DNA of 64,000 nt from assembly GCF_006088715.1 (NCBI RefSeq), contig NZ_CP030771.1, positions 7,190,001 through 7,254,000 of the forward strand, in the 5' to 3' direction. The translations under genes were made by a program, and so were the position numbers. The stretch's first letter is position 1. Each line of letters starts with the position of its first letter. The notes under the pieces were generated by a model. The model was not told the DNA's origin, did not search any database, and saw only the letters and a list, made by a program, of their open reading frames with translations. The DNA is from Streptomyces sp. YIM 121038. Lineage in GTDB: Bacteria > Actinomycetota > Actinomycetes > Streptomycetales > Streptomycetaceae. This document shows positions 52,627 through 61,683 of this stretch, in pieces.

Positions 52627-52722
52627 TGGGGGCTCCGCCCCCAGACCCCCGCTCCTCAAACGCCGGAGAGGCTGAAAGATCTGCCGCAACCGGCGACAGT
52701 TCCAGCCCGTCCGGCGTTTGAG
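52627..52722. repeat. Streptomyces-type intergenic palindromes (possible bidirectional terminator)
   Basis: TGGGGGCTCCGCCCCCA (52627-52643) is a tight hairpin. CTCAAACGCCGG (52655-52666) and CCGGCGTTTGAG (52711-52722) form a perfect 12-base inverted repeat. These sequences are common between genes in Streptomyces as I know them. They sit between converging stops at 52592 and 52812. More G/C-rich palindromic sequence follows to about 52800. Confidence 0.7.
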
Positions 52723-52811
52723 GACGAGGCGCGGAGCGCCGAAAAGGGCGGGGGCACGGGGGCGGCAGCCCCCGGATCGGGAAGGGGCGGGTCCGGGGCG
52801 CCCCGCGAGGG

Positions 52812-53678
52812 CTAGAACGGGTGCCAGCGGACCTCGGTGTCGCCCTCGCGCAGCGAAGCCACGCGGCGGCGGAATTCGGCCAACGCCCCGGCGTTGGCGG
52901 GCGCGTGCTGGGCCACCCAGGCACAGCTCGCGGTCTCCCGCGCCCCGCGCAGCACCCCGCACCCCTCCCACTCCCGCACGTCCCACCCGTACTCCCGGGT
53001 GAACTCGTCGTACGCCTCGTCCCCGAGCCCGTACCGGTCACGGGACAGCGCCATGACGACCAGGTCGTGCTCCCGCAGGTCCGAGGAGAACGTCTCCAGG
53101 TCCACCAGGACGGGCCCTTCGGGCCCCACCAGGACGTTGCGCGGCAGCGCGTCCCCGTGGACGGGCCCGGGCGCGAGCCGGGGCACGAGCGCGGCGGCGG
53201 CCGCCGCGAACCCGTCCCGGCGCTCCCGGAGATAGTCCGCGTCGGCGGGGTCGATCGCGTCCCCGGCGAGCCGCAGCCACCGTTCCACACCCCCGAGCAG
53301 CTCACGGCGCGGCAGCTCGAACGGCGGCGCGGGCAGGGCGTGCACGAGCCGCAGGAGTGCGGCCAGATCGCCGGGGCGCGCGGCCCGCACGGCCGCGGGC
53401 AGCCGGTGCCAGACCGTCACGGGATGCCCCTCGACGAGCCGCGGCGCGTCCTCGGCGGGCCGCACCGCGGGCACCCCGGCGTCCCGCAGCCACCCGCCGA
53501 CGGCGAGTTCGCGCCGCGCCCGGTCGAGCAGTTCCGGCGCGGCGCGCCCGACCTTGACCACCAGGTCGCCCACGGCGAACACCGCGTTCTCGCCGAGGGC
53601 CAGGAGCTCGGCGCCCGCGTCGGGGCCCGCCGTGAGCCCCGCGGCGTCCAGGACCTTCCGTGCCCGTGCCTCGTCCAT
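52812..53678 (-). CDS. Aminoglycoside phosphotransferase-family kinase
   Basis: A 288-residue small-molecule kinase. Brenner motif GPVHGDALPRNVLVGP holds the catalytic aspartate, and LVDLETFSSDLREHDL the metal-binding residues. The N-lobe has FAVGDLVVKVG with the ATP-binding lysine. Members of this superfamily phosphorylate choline, homoserine, sugars or antibiotics; the target is not evident. ATG 53678 is a normal start. Converges on the exonuclease gene across the repeat region; diverges from the sugar transporter operon. Confidence 0.85.
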   Translation of the reverse strand: MDEARARKVLDAAGLTAGPDAGAELLALGENAVFAVGDLVVKVGRAAPELLDRARRELAVGGWLRDAGVPAVRPAEDAPRLVEGHPVTVWHRLPAAVRAARPGDLAALLRLVHALPAPPFELPRRELLGGVERWLRLAGDAIDPADADYLRERRDGFAAAAAALVPRLAPGPVHGDALPRNVLVGPEGPVLVDLETFSSDLREHDLVVMALSRDRYGLGDEAYDEFTREYGWDVREWEGCGVLRGARETASCAWVAQHAPANAGALAEFRRRVASLREGDTEVRWHPF

Positions 53679-53795
53679 CCGTTGCCTCCCGCAGCCTGTG
53701 CCTCACCGTGCTCCGCGGCGCGCCGCCACCGGGCCCGCCGCCGCGCAAGTGTCGCATTCGTACAGGCCAGCCCGACTTCACGCGTGCGCGGTCGC

Positions 53796-53824
53796 TTGAC
53801 GTAGCCCGGCCGCGTCAGCACGAT
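53796..53824 (+). promoter_or_regulatory. Promoter of the sugar ABC operon
   Basis: TTGACG (53796-53801), 17 bases, then CACGAT (53819-53824): a standard vegetative spacing. Transcription would begin near 53831, giving a leader of about 50 bases with an AAAGGAG ribosome site. GTCA-N6-TGAC (53814-53827) overlaps the -10 and could be an operator half-pair. Confidence 0.5.
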
Positions 53825-53880
53825 GACGGAGGCCGCCGGGTCGGCCAAACCGTCATCATCCGCCCAAAGGAGCCGATTCC

Positions 53881-54813
53881 GTGACGTTGGCGACCGCGCG
53901 TTCGCGGTCCGGCAGAGGCTCCAGAGGTCCTCGCCCCGGCAGGGCCGTGGACCACGGGGCCTGGTTCCTGGTCCTGCCCGCGCTGCTCCCGATCCTGGTG
54001 CTGAGCGTCGGCCCGCTGCTCTACGGCATCGCGCTCGCCTTCACCGACTCCCAGTCGGGCCGCACCGAGCCCACCGAGTGGATCGGGCTCCTCAACTTCC
54101 AGGACCTGCGGCACGACACGCTGTTCTGGGACTCGTTCCGCATCGGCCTGCTCTGGGCGGTCGGGGTGACGGTGCCGCAGTTCCTGCTCGCGCTCGGCCT
54201 CGCGCTCCTCCTCAACCAGAACCTGCGCTTCCGCTGGCTGGCCCGCTCGCTCGCGATCGTCCCGTGGGCGATGCCCGAGGTCGTCGTCGGCATCATGTGG
54301 CGGCTCGTCTACCACCCGGACGCGGGCATCCTCAACGAGACGCTGCGCGACCTCGGCCTCGGCGACGGACGGGACTGGCTGACCGGCATCGGCACCGCGC
54401 TGCCCGCCGTCATCGTCGTCGGCGTCTGGGCGGGCATGCCGCAGACCACGGTGGCGCTGCTCGCCGGGCTGCAGAACGTGCCCCGCGAGCTGCACGAGGC
54501 GGCCGCGATGGACGGCGCGGGCGCCTGGCGCCGCTTCACCACCGTCACCTGGCCCGCCCTCAGACCGATCGCGCTCTCCATCACCGCGCTCAACTTCATC
54601 TGGAACTTCAACTCCTTCGCCCTGGTCTACGTGCTCACCAACGGCGGCCCCGGCGGACGCACCCGGCTCCCGATGCTGTTCGCGTACGAGGAGGCGTTCC
54701 GCTACGGCCAGTTCGGCTACGCGGCGGCGATGGGCTGTGTCATGGTCGCGGTGATCTCGGTGCTGCTCGCCGTGTACCTGGTGGGCCGGCTGAGAGGAGC
54801 CGACGAGCGATGA
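53881..54813 (+). CDS. Sugar ABC transporter permease (first)
   Basis: A 310-residue binding-protein-dependent permease of the MalF/CUT1 class with six membrane helices. The EAA loop (ELHEAAAMDGAGAWRRFTTVTWPALRP), which docks on the ATPase, is intact. It starts at GTG 53881 after AAAGGAG and overlaps the second permease by four bases. No ATPase gene is in the operon, as usual in Streptomyces, where one shared ATPase (MsiK) serves many CUT1 systems. Confidence 0.93.
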   Translation: MTLATARSRSGRGSRGPRPGRAVDHGAWFLVLPALLPILVLSVGPLLYGIALAFTDSQSGRTEPTEWIGLLNFQDLRHDTLFWDSFRIGLLWAVGVTVPQFLLALGLALLLNQNLRFRWLARSLAIVPWAMPEVVVGIMWRLVYHPDAGILNETLRDLGLGDGRDWLTGIGTALPAVIVVGVWAGMPQTTVALLAGLQNVPRELHEAAAMDGAGAWRRFTTVTWPALRPIALSITALNFIWNFNSFALVYVLTNGGPGGRTRLPMLFAYEEAFRYGQFGYAAAMGCVMVAVISVLLAVYLVGRLRGADER

Positions 54814-55649
54814 CCTCCCGTACGAAGGGGGCCGCGCGGGCCGGACAGTACCTCGCGCTCCTCGCCTACCTCGTCTTCCTCGTGTTCCCGTTCCTGTGGC
54901 TGCTCTCCACGTCCTTCAAACCGGCCCGCGAGCTGGCCGACCTGCACCCCACCTGGATCCCCGAGGACCCGACCCTCGCCAACTACCGCCAGGCCTTCGA
55001 CGAGCAGCCGCTCCTGCGCGCGGCGGGCAACTCGCTGATCGCGGCCCTCAGCGCCGCCGCGATCGCCGTCGTCATCGCCACCCCGATGGCGTACGTGATG
55101 GCGCGCCACCGCACGCTGCTCGCCCGGGCGGCGACCGGCTGGGTCGTGGTCAGCCAGGCCTTCCCGTTCGTCCTGGTGATCATCCCGCTGTTCCTCGTCC
55201 TGAAGAACCTGCACCTGATCAACTCGCTGCCGGGCCTGATCATGGTCTATGTGGTGTGGGCCCTGCCGTTCGCGCTGTGGATGCTCGTCGGGTACGTCCG
55301 CGCCGTGCCGGTGGAGCTGGAGGAGGCCGCGGCGGTCGACGGGGCGGGGCGCCTGCGCACGCTCGTGTCGGTGACCGCGCCGCTGCTCGCGCCGGGCATC
55401 GGGGCGACGGCCCTGTTCGCCTTCATCACGGCGTGGAACGAGTTCTTCTTCGCGCTCGTGCTGCTCAAGACCCCGGAGAAACAGACGTTGCCGGTCGTCC
55501 TCACGCACTTCATCGGCGCGGAGGGCGTGGCCGACCTCGGCCCGCTCGCCGCCGCCGCGTTCCTCGCGACGCTGCCCTCGCTCGTCGTCTTCGCGCTCAT
55601 CCAGAAGCGGATCACGGGCGGCATGCTCGCCGGGGCGGTGAAGAGCTGA
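54810..55649 (+). CDS. Sugar ABC transporter permease (second)
   Basis: A 279-residue MalG-type permease with six membrane helices and an EAA loop (ELEEAAAVDGAGRLRTLVSVTAP). It pairs with the first permease to form the channel. The start ATG overlaps the previous stop, and its stop overlaps the start of the binding protein gene, so all three genes are translationally coupled. Confidence 0.93.
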   Translation: MTSRTKGAARAGQYLALLAYLVFLVFPFLWLLSTSFKPARELADLHPTWIPEDPTLANYRQAFDEQPLLRAAGNSLIAALSAAAIAVVIATPMAYVMARHRTLLARAATGWVVVSQAFPFVLVIIPLFLVLKNLHLINSLPGLIMVYVVWALPFALWMLVGYVRAVPVELEEAAAVDGAGRLRTLVSVTAPLLAPGIGATALFAFITAWNEFFFALVLLKTPEKQTLPVVLTHFIGAEGVADLGPLAAAAFLATLPSLVVFALIQKRITGGMLAGAVKS

Positions 55650-56938
55650 TGCGGCGCGCACGCGCCCTCGCCGCCGCGGCCGCCGCGCTCGTGCTGCTGC
55701 TCGCCGGGTGCTCCGGCGACGGCGGGGACTCCGGCGGCCGGATCACCCTGCGCTTCCAGTCGCTCGCCTGGCAGCAGGAGTCCGTGGCGGCGAACAAGGA
55801 ACTGGTGGCGGAGTGGAACGCGCGCCACCCCGACGTCAGGGTCGAGTACGTCCAGGGCAGTTGGACCAGCGTCCACGACCAGCTCCTCACCTCCTTCGAG
55901 GGCGGCGAGGCCCCCGACGTCATCCACGACGCCTCCGACGACCTCGCCGACTTCGCGTACGGCGGCTACCTCGCCGACCTCGGGAAGCTGCTGCCCCGGC
56001 GGCTGCGGGCCGACATCCCCCGGGCGAGCTGGGACACGACGACCTTCGGCGGCAAGGTGTACGGCGTGCCGTTCCTCCAGGAGCCGCGCGTGCTCATCGC
56101 CAACGCGCGGTGGCTGAAGGAGTCCGGCGTCCGGATCCCGACCCCCGACAAGCCGTGGAGCTGGCCGGAGTTCCGCTCGGTCACGCGGGAGCTCGGCGCG
56201 GGGAAGGGGAAGTACGGGGTGGCCTGGCCGCTGAAGGAGCCGGTGTCGGCCACGCTCAACCTGTCGCTCTCGGCGGGCGGCGAGCTGTTCCACCGGCGCC
56301 CGGACGGCAAGGCCGAGATCCGCTTCGAGGACGCCGACGCGGTGGTGCCGCGCACGGTCCACGACCAGGTCAACGTCGACGGCAGCGCGTCCGGCGCCAC
56401 CCTCGGCATGGGCGGCTCGGACACGCTGCCCGGCTTCTTCGGCGGCAAGTACGCGATGGTGCCGCTCGGCTTCTCGTACCGCCAGCAGATCGTCCAGCAG
56501 GCGCCGAAGGGCTTCGACTGGCAGGTCCTGCCCGCGCCCGCGGGGGCGGACGGGCTCGCGCAGGGCGTGAGCCCGCAGACCCTGTCGGTCGCCGAGGACA
56601 GCCCGCACAAGAAGGAGGCGGCCGCGTTCGTCGACTTCTTCCTGCGCCCCGCCAACATGGTGCGGCTCGCGCGCGGCGACTGGATGCTGCCCACCGGCGA
56701 GGAGGCGCTCAAGGACCCGGCGCTGCGCACGGAGAAGAACGACTGGGCGACGGGCACGGCCCTGGCCCGGCACCTGCGCCCCGCCCCCGCGCAGTCGGTG
56801 CGCGGCTACCCCGAGTGGTCGGACAAGGTCGCCACGCCCGCGCTCCAGGAGTACTACAGCGGCGCGATCGGCCTGGACGAGCTGAGGAAGCGCCTGGTCG
56901 AGGACGGGAACCTGGTCCTGCGCCGCTACCAGCGCTGA
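55649..56938 (+). CDS. Sugar ABC transporter substrate-binding lipoprotein
   Basis: A 429-residue extracellular solute-binding protein of family 1. The signal peptide ends in the lipobox LLAGCS, so it is lipid-anchored outside the membrane. The mature part has RITLRFQSLAWQQE and the family's VYGVPF segment. Ligand type is not evident; family and permeases point to an oligosaccharide. It is last in the operon, an uncommon order since the binding protein is often first. Confidence 0.92.
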   Translation: MRRARALAAAAAALVLLLAGCSGDGGDSGGRITLRFQSLAWQQESVAANKELVAEWNARHPDVRVEYVQGSWTSVHDQLLTSFEGGEAPDVIHDASDDLADFAYGGYLADLGKLLPRRLRADIPRASWDTTTFGGKVYGVPFLQEPRVLIANARWLKESGVRIPTPDKPWSWPEFRSVTRELGAGKGKYGVAWPLKEPVSATLNLSLSAGGELFHRRPDGKAEIRFEDADAVVPRTVHDQVNVDGSASGATLGMGGSDTLPGFFGGKYAMVPLGFSYRQQIVQQAPKGFDWQVLPAPAGADGLAQGVSPQTLSVAEDSPHKKEAAAFVDFFLRPANMVRLARGDWMLPTGEEALKDPALRTEKNDWATGTALARHLRPAPAQSVRGYPEWSDKVATPALQEYYSGAIGLDELRKRLVEDGNLVLRRYQR

Positions 56939-57023
56939 GCCCGCGGGACCACCGGCCCCCCGCGGGGCCACCCTCCGCGGGCTCCCGCAGGAGCGACCGG
57001 CCCCCGGGATTCCCGCCGTGCCC

Positions 57024-58073
57024 TCACACGCCGACCGACTCCTCCATCTCCTCCTCCATCTCCTCCTGGTCGGCGGCCGTCGCGGGTGCCGGGGCGGCCG
57101 CCACCGCGGTCCGCCGCCGTTCGACCAGCCCCGCCACCGCCGTGAGCAGCGCGCCCGCGGCGAGCCAGGCCACCAGCGTGCCCACGTGTCCGCCGAGGCC
57201 GTGGCCGCCGAAGTACAGCTGGGAGCGGACGCCCTCGACGAAGCCCGCGCCGTTCCAGAAGGCGTGCAGGGAGCCGAAGAAGCCGTTCTGCAGCTCGGGC
57301 CGGAAGAGCCCGCCGGAGCTGGTGAAGTTGAGCATCACGAAGAGGACCATCATCGCGAGCGTCGTCCAGCGCTTGAGGAACGTGTGCAGGCCCACGCCGA
57401 TCAGCAGGATGCCCGCCGAGTAGAGCCAGGACATGGCCCACACGCCCCACAGGCCGTGGTGCGCGAGGTGGAACACGGGCCCGGCGAGGACCGTGCCGAT
57501 CAGGCTCACGGCGAGGGCGACGCCGACGGCGAGGCCCGCGCGCGCCCGCATCCGCAGGGCGCCGCCCGCGGCACCGAGCGCGGCGACGGACGCGTACGAA
57601 CCGATGCTCACCGCGACGAGCAGGAAGAACAGGCCCTGGCCCGTGGGGTCGTCGGGGACCGTCGGCGCCACGTCGGTGACCTTCAGGGGAGCGCCCTGGG
57701 CGGCGGCGAGGGGGGTGAAGACCTTCTCGGCGGCCAGCGCGCTCATGTCGGATCCGGCGGAGGCGACGAGCAGCTCGGGCGTCCTGGCGTCCGGGACGTA
57801 GGCGCCGGATATGTCGAGGGACGTGAGCGCGTCGACGGCCTGGGCGCGCGAGGCCAGCGTCCGCACGTCGAGGGCGTCGCCCGCCTTGTCCGCGACGGAC
57901 TCGGCGAAGGCGTGCGCGCGGGCGTCCGTGCCGACGACGGCGACGGGCAGGTCGTGCGGCTCGGGCGTGACGAACGCGCTCATATAGGCCAGGCCCATGC
58001 CCAGACACATCAGCAGCGGGGTCAGGAGATGGACGAGGACGTGGCGCAGGGGGCCACGGGCAGGCGCCTGCAT
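57024..58073 (-). CDS. Membrane protein of ABC-2/DUF3533 type (putative exporter)
   Basis: A 349-residue integral membrane protein. One N-terminal helix (about 10-31), a large outside domain (about 40-180, LPVAVVGTDARAHAFAESV), then about five helices and an acidic tail (EEMEEEMEES). This order is that of YhgE/Pip and ABC-2 type permeases. No ATPase is next to it. ATG 58073 has TGGAG eight bases upstream. It is divergent from a marR gene with two palindromic operators between them, so it is likely derepressed by a MarR ligand and may export a toxic compound. Confidence 0.75.
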   Translation of the reverse strand: MQAPARGPLRHVLVHLLTPLLMCLGMGLAYMSAFVTPEPHDLPVAVVGTDARAHAFAESVADKAGDALDVRTLASRAQAVDALTSLDISGAYVPDARTPELLVASAGSDMSALAAEKVFTPLAAAQGAPLKVTDVAPTVPDDPTGQGLFFLLVAVSIGSYASVAALGAAGGALRMRARAGLAVGVALAVSLIGTVLAGPVFHLAHHGLWGVWAMSWLYSAGILLIGVGLHTFLKRWTTLAMMVLFVMLNFTSSGGLFRPELQNGFFGSLHAFWNGAGFVEGVRSQLYFGGHGLGGHVGTLVAWLAAGALLTAVAGLVERRRTAVAAAPAPATAADQEEMEEEMEESVGV

Positions 58074-58125
58074 GCGAATCGCTCCAGAGGGTCGGCAGAG
58101 ACAGGTGGCGTATGCGACATAGATA

Positions 58126-58166
58126 GTTGGCATATACAACTCTTACGTCATGTTGTACTGTACAAC
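58126..58166. promoter_or_regulatory. Two MarR-type operators in the divergent spacer
   Basis: GTTGGCATATACAAC (58126-58140) and GTTGTACTGTACAAC (58152-58166) share the pattern GTTG-N7-CAAC with centres 26 bases apart; the second is a perfect palindrome. They lie between the exporter-like gene and marR, so one regulator could act on both. The spacer is AT-rich compared with the rest. Confidence 0.7.
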
Positions 58167-58249
58167 CATTGGCGCCGGGGCGGAAACACGGCACGTGAGG
58201 CGGGTGCGGCCGGAGCCGGGCGAGGTGGACGCGAGGAGGCGGAGGGGCC

Positions 58250-58711
58250 GTGGCCGACCGGGACGACGCGATCGAGACGATCCAGCGGGAGATGACGGCG
58301 TTCGCGCGGCGTGCGCGCGCCACCGCCGCGCGGATGCACCCCGAGCTCTCGCTCGTCTCCTTCACCCTCCTGAGCCATCTCGAGTACCAGCAGGGCTGTC
58401 GCGCCACGGACCTGGCCGCGCACTACACGCTGGACAAGTCGACCATCAGCAGGCAGGTGGCGGCCCTGGAGAAGGCGGGCCTGGTGGAGCGCCGCCAGGA
58501 CCCGGCCGACCACCGCGTGCACGTGCTGCATCTGACCGAGCGCGGGGAAGGGGTGCTCGCGCAGGTCACGGACAGCCGTCGGATCGCCTTCCGCGGGCGG
58601 CTCGCGGACTGGAGCGGGCCGGATCTGGAGCGGTTCGCGGAGTATCTGCTGCGGTACAACGCGGGCGCGGAGGGCGGTCCGGGCGCGGGGCCCGAGGGGT
58701 TCGCCGAGTAG
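58250..58711 (+). CDS. MarR-family transcriptional regulator
   Basis: A 153-residue winged-helix regulator with the MarR DNA-recognition block ([20 protein letters not shown]) and wing ([19 protein letters not shown]). The dimer helices are at both ends. GTG 58250 follows GGAGGGG. It probably binds the two GTTG-N7-CAAC palindromes upstream, controlling itself and the divergent membrane protein. The glycosyltransferase downstream has its own promoter. Confidence 0.9.
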   Translation: MADRDDAIETIQREMTAFARRARATAARMHPELSLVSFTLLSHLEYQQGCRATDLAAHYTLDKSTISRQVAALEKAGLVERRQDPADHRVHVLHLTERGEGVLAQVTDSRRIAFRGRLADWSGPDLERFAEYLLRYNAGAEGGPGAGPEGFAE

Positions 58712-58764
58712 CCCCCGGGTCGGAGGCCCCGGCGCGGGCGCTCGCGAAGAGTGCCGGAAATGGA

Positions 58765-58794
58765 TTGCACGAGACGTATCGTCTCGCTTATGGT
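58765..58794 (+). promoter_or_regulatory. Promoter with 17-base palindromic operator before the glycosyltransferase
   Basis: TTGCAC (58765-58770), 18 bases, TATGGT (58789-58794). The spacer contains the perfect palindrome CGAGACG-TAT-CGTCTCG (58770-58786). Transcription would begin within a base or two of ATG 58801, so the message is leaderless. A bound TetR-type protein would block the promoter. Confidence 0.6.
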
Positions 58795-58800
58795 CGGCCC

Positions 58801-60042
58801 ATGACCACACGCAAGCGTGCCCACATCGCCATGTTCTCCATCGCCGCCCACGGGCACGTGAACCCGAGCCTGGAAGTGATCCGGGAGCTCGTGGCCCGCG
58901 GTCACCGCGTCACGTACGCGATCCCGCACGCCTTCGAGGAGAAGGTCGCCGAGACCGGTGCCGAGCCCGTCCTCTACCGCACCACCCTGCCCGGCGCGGA
59001 CGACGACCCGGAGGCCTGGGGCGACACCCTGCTCGACAACGTGGAGCCGTTCCTGGCCGACGCCGTCCAGGCCCTGCCGCAGCTGGCGGCGGCGTACGAG
59101 GGCGACGAGCCGGACCTCGTCCTGCACGACATCACCTCGTACCCGGCCCGCGTCCTCGCCCGCCGCTGGGGCGTGCCCGAGGTCTCGCTCTCGCCGAACC
59201 TGGTCGCCTGGGAGGGGTACGAGGAGGAGGTCTCCGAGCCCCTGTGGGCGGAGCCCCGGCGGACCGAGCGCGGCCGGGCGTACTACGAGCGCTTCGAGAA
59301 CTGGCTGACGGAGAACGGGGTCACCCAGCACCCCGACCCCTTCGTCGGCCGCCCGCCCCGCTCGCTCGTCCTGATCCCCAAGGCGCTCCAGCCGCACGCC
59401 GACCGGGTCGACGAGAGCGTGCACACCTTCGTCGGCGCCTGCCAGGGCGACCGCGCGGCGCAGGGCGACTGGGAGCGCCCGGCGCACGCGGACAAGGTGC
59501 TCCTGGTCTCCCTCGGCTCGTCCTTCACCAAGCAGCCGGGCTTCTACCGCGAGTGCGTCAAGGCCTTCGGCGACCTGCCGGGATGGCACGTGGTGCTCCA
59601 GATAGGCGGGCACGTCGACGTGGGCGAACTCGGCGGCGTACCGGCCAACATCGAGGTGAGCCGCTGGGTGCCGCAGCTCGCGGTCCTGCGGAAGGCGGAC
59701 GCGTTCATCACGCACGCGGGCGCGGGCGGCAGCCAGGAGGGCCTCGCGACGGGGACGCCGATGGTCGCCGTGCCGCAGGCCGTCGACCAGTTCGGCAACG
59801 CCGACATGCTCCAGGGCCTCGGCGTCGCCCGCCACGTGCCCATGGAGGAGGCCGACGCGCGGACGCTGCGCGAGGCGGTGCTCGCGCTCGTCGACGACCC
59901 GGAGGTGGCGCGCAGGCTGAGCGAGGTGCGCGCCGGGATGGCGGGGGAGGGCGGCACGCGGCGGGCGGCCGATCTCATCGAGGAGGAGATCGTGCGCGGC
60001 CGGCGTGACGGCGGAGTGAAGAGGGAGGGCGTGGGCACGTGA
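58801..60042 (+). CDS. mgt: Macrolide-inactivating glycosyltransferase (Mgt/OleD family)
   Basis: A 413-residue GT-B glycosyltransferase (GT1). The N-terminal lobe carries the catalytic histidine region [16 protein letters not shown]; the C-terminal lobe the UDP-sugar motif from [19 protein letters not shown] to [14 protein letters not shown]. Close relatives add glucose to the 2'-hydroxyl of macrolides and give resistance. The enzyme may protect the cell from foreign or own macrolides; no polyketide genes are in the window. ATG 58801 is apparently leaderless. Confidence 0.9.
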   Translation: MTTRKRAHIAMFSIAAHGHVNPSLEVIRELVARGHRVTYAIPHAFEEKVAETGAEPVLYRTTLPGADDDPEAWGDTLLDNVEPFLADAVQALPQLAAAYEGDEPDLVLHDITSYPARVLARRWGVPEVSLSPNLVAWEGYEEEVSEPLWAEPRRTERGRAYYERFENWLTENGVTQHPDPFVGRPPRSLVLIPKALQPHADRVDESVHTFVGACQGDRAAQGDWERPAHADKVLLVSLGSSFTKQPGFYRECVKAFGDLPGWHVVLQIGGHVDVGELGGVPANIEVSRWVPQLAVLRKADAFITHAGAGGSQEGLATGTPMVAVPQAVDQFGNADMLQGLGVARHVPMEEADARTLREAVLALVDDPEVARRLSEVRAGMAGEGGTRRAADLIEEEIVRGRRDGGVKREGVGT

Positions 60043-60131
60043 CCGTTTGGTGGCGCTTCAGGCCTGGTTGGCCGGGATTGGCGCTTGGTTCGGCATGGCC
60101 TGACACGGCGTGACATAACGCTCTGTCGGAC

Positions 60132-60173
60132 CATTCGGTAACGGCTGGGTCATTCGGTAACGCTCGGATAACG
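60132..60173 (+). repeat. Direct repeats in the spacer before the phosphatidyltransferase gene
   Basis: CATTCGGTAACG occurs at 60132-60143 and again at 60151-60162, and TCGGATAACG follows at 60164-60173. They lie in a 277-base spacer. They may be binding sites for an activator; the regulator is unknown. The left part of the spacer (60043-60120) shows no structure I can name. Confidence 0.5.
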
Positions 60174-60253
60174 CGCGTGCGTCCTGGCACATGCATGGAC
60201 CCGACCCACTGGTTCGACCCATACCCCCCGGCAAAGGTTGCATGGGCCACTTC

Positions 60254-60303
60254 TTGTTCCTTGGGACAACGGCTTCCTAGCGTGAGGTGAACTTCATTCG
60301 AAC
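60254..60303 (+). promoter_or_regulatory. Candidate promoter and PHO-box-like repeat
   Basis: TTGTTC (60254-60259), 18 bases, TAGCGT (60278-60283). Just downstream, read on the minus strand, GTTCGAA-TGAA-GTTCACC (60303-60286) repeats with an 11-base step, as PhoP boxes do in Streptomyces. If real, PhoP would bind over the start region and probably repress. Confidence 0.3.
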
Positions 60304-60319
60304 GCCAGGAAGTTGACCC

Positions 60320-61378
60320 ATGTCACAACAGTCCCTGCGACGCGACACGGCCGAGCGGCGGGAGGCGCGGGAGATACCGCCCCTCGCCGAGGTGCGCCGC
60401 GTCACCGAGAAGAAGCGCGACGCCTGGTGGACCGTGCTGCTCGTCGACCCCGTCGCCACGCCGCTCGTCCGCCAGACCGCGCTGCGCACCCGGATCACGC
60501 CGAACCAGATCACCTGGGGCGCGTTCCTGCTCGGTCTCGGGTCCGCGGCGTGCTTCGCCCTCGGTGACTGGCGGTGGCTGTGCCTCGGTGCCGTGATCTA
60601 CCACCTGAGCTTCATCCTGGACTGCATGGACGGCAAGGTCGCGCGGCTCACCGGCCAGGGCTCGGTCTTCGGGGCGTGGCTCGACTTCGTCTTCGACCGG
60701 ATCCGCGTGATGGTGTGCGGGGTCGCCCTGATGGCCGGGCAGTACGAGCGCACCGGGGACGTGACCTACGTCTGGCTCGCGCTCGCCGTGGTCGGGCTCG
60801 ACACGCTGCGGTACATCAACTCCCTTGAGATCTTCAAGGTCCGCTACACCATGCGCAAGCAGATCAAGGCGCGGGTGCGGGCCGCGCGGCGGGCGGAGAA
60901 CCAGGCCGAGCTCGCGTTCATGGAGGACCTGCTGCGGGAGAACCCCGAGGCGGACGTGGAGCGGGACCAGGCCGTCGGGGCGGGCGCGCCCGGGGAGCCG
61001 GAGGCGCTCGCGGGCCGGGCGGCCGTGCCGGTGGGCGCGGGCCCCTCCGCGGAGGCCGGGGTGCCCGCGCCCGTCCGCCCCGCCAAGCAAGTCATCGACC
61101 TCCACCAGGAGTTCCGGCACCGGTTCCCCGCCTATCTGCGGGCGCGGTCCTTCCTGCTGCGCCACCGCATCCGTACGCACCTCGTGAGCGGGGTCGAGTT
61201 CCAGATGGGCGTCTTCATCCTCGGGCCGCTCTTCGACGCGGTGATCCCGGCGACCATCGTCTCGGGCGCGCTGCTGCTCGTCTTCGAACTCGCCATCATC
61301 TACAAGCTGCTCCTGTCGACCCGGGACTTCACGCGGACGATCGACTCCTTCGAGCAGCCGGTGTCCGCGGCGGCCTAG
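60320..61378 (+). CDS. CDP-alcohol phosphatidyltransferase family protein
   Basis: A 352-residue integral membrane enzyme. The family motif D-x2-D-G-x2-A-R-x8-G-x3-D-x3-D is complete in DCMDGKVARL...GAWLDFVFD, so it should transfer a phospho-group from a CDP-alcohol. A soluble insertion of about 70 residues (roughly 190-260; E/A/P-rich) splits the membrane helices, and about 50 N-terminal residues are cytoplasmic. It could make a phospholipid or a polymer precursor. ATG 60320 has AGGAAG about nine bases upstream. Confidence 0.88.
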   Translation: MSQQSLRRDTAERREAREIPPLAEVRRVTEKKRDAWWTVLLVDPVATPLVRQTALRTRITPNQITWGAFLLGLGSAACFALGDWRWLCLGAVIYHLSFILDCMDGKVARLTGQGSVFGAWLDFVFDRIRVMVCGVALMAGQYERTGDVTYVWLALAVVGLDTLRYINSLEIFKVRYTMRKQIKARVRAARRAENQAELAFMEDLLRENPEADVERDQAVGAGAPGEPEALAGRAAVPVGAGPSAEAGVPAPVRPAKQVIDLHQEFRHRFPAYLRARSFLLRHRIRTHLVSGVEFQMGVFILGPLFDAVIPATIVSGALLLVFELAIIYKLLLSTRDFTRTIDSFEQPVSAAA

Positions 61379-61399
61379 CCGTCGCCCGCCGAGGGCCTT

Positions 61400-61436
61400 C
61401 TGCGTCCTGCCCGCTCGGGGGAGGGGCAGGGCGCAG
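61400..61436 (+). terminator. Terminator after the phosphatidyltransferase gene
   Basis: CTGCGTCCTGCCC pairs with GGGCAGGGCGCAG through 13 positions including one G-U pair, around an 11-base loop, 21 bases after the stop. A strong stem of this length without T-run is normal in these bacteria. Confidence 0.7.
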
Positions 61437-61500
61437 AGGGGGCGTACAGGGGGCGGGGTGCCCGAAGTGTCATGGGTGGGTCGATTTGTTATTACAGAAC

Positions 61501-61513
61501 CTTGTTGAACAAG
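61501..61513. promoter_or_regulatory. Palindrome upstream of the subtilase gene
   Basis: CTTGTT-G-AACAAG is a perfect palindrome in an AT-rich part (about 61480-61580) of the 305-base spacer before the subtilase gene. It is a candidate operator. I could not fix a promoter: TTGACA at 61624 has no -10 at a good distance. The rest of the spacer is the terminator above and unremarkable sequence. Confidence 0.4.
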
Positions 61514-61683
61514 TCACAGCCGCATGAAGGTATTGATCTGCGCGCGTCATTCAGACAGGGTTTCGTCCCAACGCCCGGAGATCTTCAGTTCTTTCGGAGC
61601 GAGCCGGGCGTCGCAGTGAAAGCTTGACAACCCCATATTCCCCCCACATCCCCCCACAACACCCCACGAGGAGACCCCTCTTC

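Noticed and set aside
61624..61683. Extended TTG start for the subtilase
   Set aside because: It would put a proline/histidine-rich stretch before a normal signal peptide and has no ribosome site.
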